Origin: Ariolimax columbianus
Lineage: Eukaryota; Mollusca; Gastropoda; Stylommatophora; Arionidae
Length of the DNA stretch: 64,000 nt
Direction of reading: 5' to 3'
Assembly: GCA_036924085.1 (NCBI GenBank)
Contig: JAVGWX010000009.1
Location: 59,250,331 to 59,314,330 of the forward strand
The notes under the pieces are model-generated. The model was not told the origin of the DNA and did no database searches. It saw only the letters and a list, made by a program, of their open reading frames with translations. The first letter of the stretch is position 1, and every line of letters begins with the position of its first letter. Below are positions 33,401 through 45,400 of this stretch, one piece after another. A program made the position numbers and the translations under genes.

Positions 33401-36400
33401 TTCTTTTGCAATAGTAACTGATAGATTCACTTTGCTGTTTCATGCGTTTGCTAGCATGTCACTACGCTTACACAAAAATGACCATTACAATTTCAATTTC
33501 TAATTTATTTCACATCGGTTTTATACAAAAAGATGGTTTTTTTAATTCTTTAAAACCATTTGGGATAGCTCGGCCTATCCTGCCCATTCTAATGCTTTGC
33601 TACTTCTCATAAGAATGTAACCTGATCAACTGCCACTATACACACTTACAACACAAAAAGATCTGGCTTGAAAGCATGAGGAAGGCAGAGAAGCAGATGG
33701 ATGATGACAGAAAAGAAATCCTACAACAAGACAGGTTTACAAAATCAGATACTTCTTCTTCTTCTTCGTACGCAGTCAGACAGTAACCATTATTTTTTCG
33801 AAAAAAGCGGCGGTCATCATGAGGCTGTCGCCACTGCCATAGAGCTTGTCTTGCAGTTCCACTGGTGATGGCCACATCTGCTCTCTCTGATCCTCGTATG
33901 TCAGGTAGTTCTGCAGCAGATGTTCAGCGGTCATTTTACCAGTACCGCACGGGCATTCATCGGTACCACCTATCTTCAGTTTGTTGAATAGGTGGTACCT
34001 CAGTCTATTGTGGCCAGTGCGAAGTCTGAAGACAACGACCTGCTCTCTTCGGTTCAACTGGTAATAGGCATCGTTTTTGGTGTAACCAGTATGTTCGGTT
34101 TCCCAAAATCAGATACAACACACTTGACCTAAGAAAGGTAACCCAAGTCCTTCACGATGCTTAATGGTACAGGTGGATGGAAATGTCATTAAGTAACAAA
34201 CAGACCATAATGACATAACAAACGTATGCACTTAGAATAACATATCTGCCTACCTTTCTCATTGTAATGCATCCAGTTGAGTATAATCTCTGGAGCTCTG
34301 TACCATCTACAGACTACATATCCTGTCATCTCTTCTGCACTTGAGCGTGCTAAACCAAAGTCTAGAATCTGATTGAGAAGTTGGGTATTGTTAGAGCAGC
34401 TTGCACTCAGAATATTTGGTGAGATGGCTTATTTTTATATTTCTGTGTTCCTTGTTTGTCTTTTGTTTTCTGTATTGTATTAAAAGTCATGTCTCATTTT
34501 ATAGCTGGACTGGGATATCTGGTCCATATTTGTTGAAATTAGAAAATAAAAAAATAAAAATCTTCAAAACAAATGTAAAGTCTGTACTACTGTATGGCTC
34601 TACAATGTGGGGAACAATGAAACATACCAGGAGAAAGGTTAAGACTTTCAATAATGGGTGACTGCGATGAATATTGGGACTGAGACGAGACGGCGCTCAA
34701 GCGAGTCATGTGCAGCCCTTAGCTGGTTCTCCATGGCTTTTGCCAGAGACCATGTTTCACTTCCATGGCATAGCGCTGGTTGGATCACTGAGTCGAATAT
34801 ATCTGGTCGTAGTCTGGTGTCTCTCATGACGTCTGTTGCCGTCTTTATCAAGTTGAAGGCGGCCCATCCTGCTCATCGGCACCTGGCAATCTCAGGCTTC
34901 AGGTTATTTTCATGTTGAGGAGGTGGCTGAAGGAGATGTATTCGTCAACATCCTCCAGTGGTGTATTGTTTAGGAACACAAGGTTGGGCTCCACAAAACA
35001 GTTGCGGATAGCTTTATTTTCTTATATATTTATAGTGAGGTCTGCTTTCTTGCCCTCTGCTTCCAGCAATGCTTGCATCTGTGTCGCTGTTGGTGGGTGT
35101 CTCTGTGATAAGTGCTATATTGTCTGCAAATCTTAGATGGTTGAGTAATTGCCCATTTATGTCGATGCCGTACTCGCTAATTCTCAATGTCTCATCGTTG
35201 ACTCCAGATATGCAGAGAAAAGGTTGTGCGAGATGGGGTTGCTCTATTGTACACCTTTCTCCATGGCAATAGTTATTGGTTGTGTGAATATACGAATTAT
35301 GGTGGTGCATCCATCATAGCAACATTTCAACATTTCTATGTAGCTAACTTGAACTCCCTGCTCTTCCAGAGCTTTCCACACATATTCTGGTTCGACCGAG
35401 TTAAACACCGTTTTGTAGTCGATGAATGTCAACACTAGAGCACATGCTGCTCTCTTGCTGTCTCAATCAAACGGCAACATGTGGTTATGTGGTCCAGCAT
35501 GCTGTAGGTGTGCCTGAATCCAGCCTGCTCTATGGGTTGGGTTTCCTTGAGGGTGTTGCGGATCCTCGCCAGGAGGCATCTGGTGAATACTCTGTAAAGT
35601 ACTGAGAGGAGGGTGATAGAATGGTAGTTAGCCAGGTCTCCTTTGTCTTCTTTCTTGTATAGTAAGACACTTTGACTCTTGCCAGCCAGATGGAATTTCC
35701 ATCTCTTCTAGAAAACGTGTGAATCAATTAAGAGTTCTGGTTTTAATGTGCCATAGACTTTCACCTTGTACCTCACGCCGTCTCCTGTTAATGAGACAAC
35801 TGCCAGAGGAACTGAACTTTTGTTATCAGAACTTTAGTGCTGACATGTTTGGCTGCATTTAGTTAGAAATCGATCAATCAATCAAAACCTTGTTCACTTC
35901 CTGTGAAGCATAGGTCCTCAACAAATGGTCACCAAGTCAGTCTGTCAATAGTCAGCTCTTCCAACTAGACCGTTAAACAAGTACCCCTTAAGTTTGCTTC
36001 TCATTTCTTTCTCCAAGTGTCCATTGACCTTTCTCATGCTTACCATGAGAGTTCAAAAACAGGGAATGTTATTATGTTGCTTCCATAAAGTATGACCAAT
36101 CCAATGCCATCTACTGCTATTTATGTCATACTCCACAGGTATTTGTTCAAAGCATCACCATCATTCTTCATTGTTGAATTCATGGCTAATCATGAATTCA
36201 ATTACTGGCTATGGCTTCATATGGAATAATTTCTGATTTTGGGCATTTAAATACAATTCTTGTTGGCCCATTTGTATGTCTCCAGGACTATCTCATATTT
36301 CCCTTTTTAGGACTGTAATGCTGCAACCATGAGAACACAAAGCTGCAAACTGAGAAACGAGGAATGATCACTTTGGACATATTTTATTTAATTACAAGAT

Positions 36401-39400
36401 TCACAAAAAACTCACTCTGACAGAAATTATGAATTCATTAGAAATAAAGAATTTCAGAACCAACAATTTTTTCTGAAGTGGTAGCATCAAGGAAATAAAT
36501 TGTTGTAAACAGGGTTTTTAAAAACTGAGATTTGTTTGTAGCCATTGACTTGCAGCTTTATTTAAAATGTTAACTGTTTCATTTGCAAACATCAATGCCA
36601 TTTTTTTTAAAGTGTGAGGGGCAGTAACAATGTAACTGAAATATTTTTTTAATTTACGGTATATGCATATTATTTATGGTAATTGTTTTACTTCTAAAAA
36701 ATAAATGGATCAGTTATACATTTGTACTCAGGCTAACTTTAATTTTGATGTTTAATACAGGGTTATAAAACAGTTAGTTTCACAGCATGTACTGATAATT
36801 ATGATAAAGTGTTAAGGATTTCATGGTATGAGGTCATCAGGTTAAAGAGGTTGGTAGATCACTGCCTTTCTATGGTACCTTGTCATTTCTAACTCTAATG
36901 AAGTCAGGTGTCAAATTACAGCTTGATAGACTGTAGCAGCAGCAACTTGGAACCATACACTGGAAATGGGGAGCCTAACTTTGATGACACTGAGCATCAA
37001 TTGTGTCTGAGGTTTCCATTAAGAAAAAAGTCAGCTCATGGTTGGTGAATTCCTGAGAGGAAAAGGCTTTTCATTGTTAGCAAGCTTAAGGAAAACTGCA
37101 TATGATACACATAAAGCTGAGATTTGTGTTTGTTGCTTTAATATCCATGCAGTTTGCCCTAGAAACATGCTGTTTCATGGCTGTTTGACTAACAAGGTAG
37201 GGGATCAACGTGAACCCAATAGTAGTGAGTGACTAGTCCTGCATTGTTCCAGTCCTGCTTTACAGTGCCAATACCTGGATATTGCTGAAACATGACATGT
37301 CAAGACTGGAAGCCTTTCACATACGCAACCAACGGCATATCCTGGGCATCTGATGGCATGACTGCATCCGCAACATGAAGGTCTCCGCTAAAACAGGCCT
37401 CCTCCCAATTTCAGAAACACACAGAGTTTCGTTGTTTGGTCATGTTGTACAGGTGGACCAGGAAAGCCCTACCACAAGACACTACACAAGTCGTTCCTCA
37501 GTGTCAAAAGTCTTCCCTCGACCAGATGGAGGCGCAGAAAAGGCTGTCCCCATACAGTGTGTCTCCAGCAGATGTTGACCTCCACCTCTGCCCTGGACAA
37601 GGCCTGAAACCATTCCACAGCTGTGGATCATGGATGAGACCGACCGACGCAACGGGCCTCAGATGCCTAAGAAAACATTATTATTATTTATGCTGACAGT
37701 AAGTGCTGTGTGGACCACCAGCTCGACAGCATATGCATCGTGGGCCCTGAGCTAGACAATTTGTGTAGTGTAGTTTACCAGCTGAACAATAGGTGCAGTA
37801 TGGTCCACCAAATAGAAATCATTTGTTGTATAGACCCCCAGAAAATACATCCAATGCAGTGTGGTCCACCAAATAGACATTATTTGTTGTGGTCCACCAA
37901 ATAGACATCATTTGTTGTATAGACCCCCAGAAAATACATCCAATGCAGTGTGGTCCACCAAATGCACATCAGATGTTGTATAGATCCCCAGAAAATACAT
38001 CAAATGCAGTGTGGATCACTAGCTGGATGGCTTATGGTGTGCAAGGCCATCAGCTGGACATTATGTACTGTGTTGGTCGCAGGTTGGACAGCTTGCCCAT
38101 ATCATGTCATCACTATGGGTTGATCAACATATACAGTTCCATCCAAATGAGTGCCTGCTCACGTCAGTATAAAACCCTGATATTCACTTACGCAGATGAT
38201 AACTAAAGTTTCGCTTTATGAAATGTTGATAAAACTATTTATTTGTATCTAACCTTCAGTTCCACATTCTGATTGACACCGATGTTGTTAGGCTTGAGAT
38301 CCTGAAAAAAAGTAAGGGTGTCTTTTTTGGTCAGAACAATTTGAAGAAGAACAATAATATGGTGTGTAGAAAGCATACAATGATGAAGTTGAAATACTAA
38401 AACAGTTATTTACATTTGTTTGGCCACATAATGTGTACCAAAGTAATCATCATTGAAGTCTCAATCTTTATAGGTCATGTGTGTGGCGTCCTGTGAGTTT
38501 TGTCCAGTTCTGTCTTCTGCATTTTGACACAGTCTGCTATGGCTGCATAGGCCGATCTGTGAGTGACAGTCCCTGCCGCAGATTATACAACCATGCTGAG
38601 GAGGATGTCAGCTATGAGTTGTTGGCTGCTGTTAGCTCATTCACTTTGCTGCATCTTCATCCTCTAATGTAATCTGTTGTTTGGCTGTAAGTAATTATAA
38701 TATGTGTAAAATAAACAGACAAACAAACACACACACAAACACGCACGCATACACGCACTCACACGCACAGACACATGTACACTTACTCTGTGTATGATTC
38801 CAGCTGAGTGTATATACTGAAAAGAGAAATATTGACAAAGAAACATGAAATACAAAAGTTTGATGTAAATTCACATAACGATGAAAGTAATGATGGAACT
38901 GATGAATAAGGAAATACTTCTTTTTTGGAATTTGTCCTGAAAAGGATGTTTGTGTCACATCACAGCTTACAGCGAGACTGCGATATCTGCTATTTCAGCC
39001 ATACACATCCAATTTCTGCATGACATTATTTAAACCAGGCTGCCTTCTCTCTTCGATTCATAATCTTTTAGCTAGTCTCTGTTTCCAGAGTCACATCTTG
39101 GAGATGGAAGAGGATTTGGTCAGTTATGAGTCACTGACCCTGATGTAAGCAGCCAATTACGAGTCAATGACTGCTGCCAGCTCATTCATTATTGCATCTT
39201 TGTCTCCATAAGATCATAGAGCTGCATTCACCACCAAATGCTGATGGACGTGATCAAATATGTGTTATTGCTACTCTTTGTGTTTCTGTTTTTGTTGTTA
39301 TTTTGCTTTTTGGTTGCAGTATGTTAATTTCATTATGTGTTATGTTTGATGGCATTCATGATTAGTTCCCCCCCCCCATATACATTTGCCCTTTGAGCAT

Positions 39401-42400
39401 TTCAGATGTTGTTTATTTTCTCAGGCATCTTGTCATGATATCATATATTTCATTTTATCTTCCTCCGACTCCTTTGTCTCAATCTTTCTTGCTACCATAC
39501 ATCTTGTCATGATATCATATATTTCATTTTGTCTTCCTCCAACTCCTTTGTCTCAATCTTTCTCGCTACCATACGCGTTTTTCAGGCCCTTCATTCTAAA
39601 TATATATTCAGTAAATTGTTCCTTTCCATATTTTGTTTTATTTAGCAGTAACTATTAATTGGATTGTCATATTACAATTCGATACAACAACATTAAAGAC
39701 AAGTGGAATAATCCAAACACTGTTAAGATTGCTCCTTACAACAGGAACAAAATACATTTCATTGCACAAACTTTCAAGAAATGTTACTGGCATTACCACT
39801 TTAAGGGTTCTAGTAGTGAGAATAGAAATGCACAGCATAATCTCACTTGAGATTAACTATCTTCATAACTATTCGTTCCTAATGCTGTTATTTAATTGTG
39901 TGTGTGTGTGTGTGCCAATGTGTAGTATAATAATAGTTGCCCATCGCAAGCGAAGATGGTGACAGTATCAGACTATTGTTACGAAATGTGTTCATTGAGG
40001 CTGTAAAGACCAATCCTGGAACGGCATACAATGCTACATTCAGAGCACACATTTGGAGAGCCGGATGTGGAAATGTGGCGCTTTCGCTGAGCCTCCGCGA
40101 TGGCTATACTCTCTGTAAGCTGAGCACCTTCTGTGATACTAGCGCACCAAGTGGTACGGTCTTGTGTAAGCGTCAATATTGAAGTTTTTCAGAGACACTT
40201 TCAAGGAGTCTCTGTAGTGTTTCATCTACACCACTGTCTGGTAGAGACAGTATTAAGCAGATGAGGTGTAGGATTCTGCTTAGGACCTAATATTTGTACA
40301 GAGGAATGTTAGGGGCTGCTAACTGAGGATGCCTTGCGTAAGGCGGGGTGTGACACATTTGTTTAGGAGGAAAAATGTAGGAGCCAGGCAAAGTTCTGGA
40401 TAAAAAGGATTTACTACGATGGAGAAATTGTGCGAGTAAATACAACACTGGTTCTGAAACGGTATGCACCAGAAGGGCATTTCTTGATGCCACAACTACA
40501 TGGTGTCCAGGAAGACAAACGTAGGGCCAAGTAAAACATACTGATCAGACATGTTAGTCAGGGTCAGGCAAAATATACTGATCAGACATGTTAGTCAGGG
40601 TCAGGCAAAATATACTGATCAGACATGTTAGTCATGGTCAGGCAAAATATACTGATCAGACATGTTAGTCAGGGTCAGGCAAAATATACTAATCAGACAT
40701 GTTAGTCAGGGTCAGTAAAACATACTGATCAGACATGTTAGTCAGGATCAGTAAAAATTACTGATCAGCCATGTTAGTCAGGGTCAGGCAAAATATACTG
40801 ATCAGACATGTTAGTCAGGGTCAGGCAAAATATACTGATCAGACATGTAAGTCAGGGTCAGTAAAACATACTGATCAGACATGTTAGTCAGGGTCAGTAA
40901 AACATACTGATCAGACATGTTAGTCAGGGTCAGTAAAATATACTGGTCAGACATGTTAGTCAGGGTCAAGCAAAATATACTGGCCCAAGACCCTCACATT
41001 GACTTCCCCGTGGTCCGCCCTTAGAATGGGCTGTTTTCATGGCAGTCTAGCTAACGATGTGCGGGATCGACGTGATCACCGTAGCAGTGAGCGACACGCA
41101 GATTAAACCAAGCATCGCACAACCGCCTGGAGGCCCTCCGGTCCACCTTCACCAGAACGCTCGGGATGCGAGGAAAGCTACAACAACCCACAACTAAACG
41201 TTATTTTCAGCGCAGAGTAATCCTACTCATTGTGAGCATTGACCAGCAACAAGAACAACAACAGCATACATGGTTCTAGTTGTCAATTATATATTGTGCC
41301 GTGGCAGATCAGAGAACAATCACGTTGACGGTTAACGGTTATCACAGCATCTCGATTAATAACATCGAACATAATTACATCTTCTCTTTCCTTTGGGCAA
41401 AAGAAAAATACAACAATCAATACAGAAAACAGATTGATGAGAGGAACTGAAAGTAGATAGGGCGTCTTCACTTAGAATGAACCTCACAAAATAACCAGAC
41501 AGGACCTCAATTGGAACCTATGGAGAAAGAAAAGTGTATTGGCCAATAGCCACATGGGGAAGAACATTGTAAGAGGAGGCCAAGTTGATAGGACTCTCAT
41601 AAGTGGAGCATAAACAGATGGACGAAAGTGGGAATTAATGAAGAGTGAACGTTTGAACCAAATGGTTTCGTGGGATTGAAATTGGGGGAATAAGTAAGTT
41701 CTCACCATATGAGAGCATGTACCAGACTCCTCACCATATGAGAGCATGTACCAGACTCCTCACCATATGAGAGCATGTACCAGACTCCTCACCATATGAG
41801 AGCATGTACCAGACTCCTCACCATATGAGAGCATGTACCTGACTCCTCACCATATGAGAGCATGTACCAGACTCCTCACCATATGAGAGCATGTACCAGA
41901 CTCCTCACCATATGAGAGCATGTACCAGACTCCTCACCATATGAGAGCATGTACCAGACTCCTCACCATATGAGAGCATGTACCAGACTCCTCACCATAT
42001 GAGAGCATGTACCAGACTCCTCACCATATGAGAGCGTGTACCAGACTCCTCACCATATGAGAGCGTGTACCAGACTCCTCACCATATGAGAGCATGTACC
42101 AGACTCCTCACCATATGAGAGCATGTACCAGACTCCTCACCATATGAGAGCATGTACCAGACTCCTCACCATATGAGAGCATGTACCAGACTCCTCACCA
42201 TATGAGAGCATGTACCAGACTCCTCACCATATGAGAGCATGTACCAGACTCCTCACCATATGAGAGCATGTACCAGACTCCTCACCATATGAGAGCATGT
42301 ACCAGACTCCTCACCATATGAGAGCATGTACCAGACTCCTCACCATATGAGAGCATGTACCAGACTCCTCACCATATGAGAGCATGTACCAGACTCCTCA

Positions 42401-45400
42401 CCATATGAGAGCATGTACCAGACTCCTCACCATATGAGAGCATGTACCAGACTCCTCACCATATGAGAGCATGTACCAGACTCCTCAAGCAGACTATGCA
42501 GGAAGACTCTTTCCTAACTCTCATATTTTCACCATCACGTAACCATTTGGTTCCCTTTGGAACACATAGCCGCAACAGGTGCTCCCCATCTGTTTCTATT
42601 CAGTATCGTCTTAAGTTCTGCCCAAGATAACCAGATTGAACTGACTTCCTTCTCGGCAGATCGCTGCCAGGTGTCCCTTGTCCTTCCCACTCGACTCTTT
42701 CCAAGTAGGTTCCAATTCGGCGCATCTGGTTATGCTGTCCGGCATCTTTTTGAGAGTATGTCCTATTCATCTCCACTTTCTCTCCTTCATTTCCTGCTGT
42801 ATTGGTTGTTGCCGTGTTATTTCCCCACAGATCTGTGTTTGTCATTCCCTCTGGCTTTCTAACACCAAGTTCCTAAGCGGCAGACATAAGGCAAAGAGAG
42901 TCATATCACAGACACTGTTATCGGGGATGAAGTGTGATAGATTTTATTGTACTAGACCAAAGCGTGTTTAAATGATCTGGAAGAAATTTCCCTTTACCAC
43001 TGTCTTCTCCTCCTCAACAGCAAAACAAGTTCCCATTTACATTTGGGTTGTATTGAGCATATCGATAAAGCCAATCGAGCCCTGTACTTCAGCCGCGAAT
43101 AGGTTTCACCAGCCTCACTTTACTATTTCATGAGTTTGCATGTTTTTAAAAATAGGTTTACCTCCTACGAAAACTGGCACCCGACCAACTTGTCGACATA
43201 ACAATGTTCAGCACGGATTGTCTCTCTGGTCATAAAACATTTGAAATGAAATCTGCCAAGCAATTTTTGGGGAATGTCTGTTTGGTTTTTAAGGCTTGTG
43301 TTTTCTGGTTACGAGGTAGTAACTATGAAGTGCGGTGATGTCAGTTTTGAACAATGTACCACAACACATAACTAATGGTAAATGTCGATATACATTGTGG
43401 TTGGAGATGAAGTGTTGTAGAAACTGGTTGGAAATGAAGTGTTGTAGATACTAGTTGGAGATGAAGTGTTGTAGAAACTAGTTGGAGATGAAGTGTTGTA
43501 GAAACTAGTTGGAGATGAAGTGTTGTAGAAACTAGTTGGAGATGAAGTGTTATAGATACTAGTTGGAGATGAAATGTTGTAGAAACTAGTTGGAGATGAA
43601 ATGTTGTAGAAACTAGTTGGAGATGAAATGTTGTAGAAACTAGTTGGAGATGAAGTGTTATAGATACTAGTTGGAGATGAAATGTTATAGATACTAGTTG
43701 GAGATGAAATGTTGTAGAAACTAGTTGGAGATGAAATGTTGTAGAAACTGGACGGAGATGAAGTGTTACATAAACTCGTTTGAGAGAAGTGTTATTGAAA
43801 CTGGACGGAGATGAAGTATTATAGAAACTAGTTGGAGATGAAGTGTTGTAAAAATTGGTTGGAGATGAAGTGTTGTAGAAACTGGACGGAGATGAAGTGT
43901 TACATAAACTCGTTTGAGAGAAGTGTTATTGAAACTGGACGGAGATGAAGTATTATAGAAACTAGTTGGAGATGAAGTGTTGTAGAAACTAGTTGGAGAT
44001 GAAGTGTTATAGAAACTAGTTGGAGATGAAGTGTTGTAGAAACTAGTTGGAGATGAAGTGTTGTAGAAACTAGTTGGAGATGAAGTGTTGTAGAAACTAG
44101 TTGGAGATGAAGTGTTGTAGAAACTAGTTGGAGATGAAGTGTTATAGAAACTAGTTGGAGATGAAGTGTTGTAGAAACTAGTTGGAGATGAAGTGTTGTA
44201 GAAACTAGTTGGAGATGAAGTGTTGTAGAAACTAGTTGGAGATGAAGTGTTGTAGAAACTAGTTGGAGATGAAGTGTTATAGAAACTAGTTGGAGATGAA
44301 GTGTTGTAGAAACTAGTTGGAGATGAAATGTTGTAGAAACTAGTTGGAGATGAAGTGTTATAGAAACTAGTTGGAGATGAAATGTTGTAGAAACTAGTTG
44401 GAGATGAAGTGTTGTAGAAACTAGTTGGAGATGAAGTGTTACATAAACTCGTTTGAGAGAAGTGTTATAGATACTATTTGGAAGAGAAGTGTTAAAGATA
44501 CTAGTTGGAGATAAAGTGTTGCAGAAACAGGTTAGAGAGGAAGTGTTATAGAAACTGTCTTGAGATGAAGTGTTTTAGACACTGTTGTTGGAGTTAAAGT
44601 GAGTCAATGTGGTTGGAGAGGAACTGTTATAGACACTATGATTGAGATTGACAGAAATGTTACAGCCAATTTGATTGAGATGAAGTGGTATAGTCTTTGT
44701 TGTTAGAAATGGACTGCTATATACACCGGAGTATAGGGTCACAGCTTCAGTTGCTTCCTTTAGGAAGCCTGCACCAAAGAACTTTGCACGCTTTTGCAGT
44801 GGTGGTTTCTGTAGTAATTTGTCTGACACGATGAGGTTGCAAACCCCATGCACAACTCTCTTTAGTCGTCATTTACAATATACAGGGAGGTGCCGTTAAC
44901 ATATTATTCCCTTCACAGCACGAGGTCAATGAATCCCCTCTGGGATTGATGTATTCCTCTGGGAATATATTTTCTCCTCCTCCTTCTTCATCATCTTCTT
45001 CTTCTTTTTTCCCTCCTCCTCCTCTTCCTCCTCCTTCTTTTTCTTTAATTTTTTTTGTTGCTTTATGTTATTGTTGTTGTTGTTACTGTTCTTCTCTGTA
45101 TTCTAATTTATCTTCTTCTATTTCTTCTTCTTCCTCTATTTTTGTCTTATTCTTCGTCTTCTTCTTCTCAATGCTTGTACATAACGAACAGTAAAAAAAG
45201 GAAAGTGAAGTAACAAGCACCCAGGATTCGAAATACGGACCTCCACGTAACTAAAGCGCATTGCCACAAGAGAAATATGAGTCAAATAATTCCAGACACC
45301 ACTTAAAATGTGTCCCAACCGGCTACGCCTATCGTCATTCAACATTTGCGACTATGGAATATTCTACGAGTTCGATTCATGACATATTTATAGACTCCAT

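Noticed and set aside
41701..42487. CRISPR array
   Set aside because: Direct tandem units without spacers, in a eukaryotic genome; a satellite array.
44946..45194. Ser/Pro/Phe-rich plus frame
   Set aside because: Translated TTC/CTC microsatellite.
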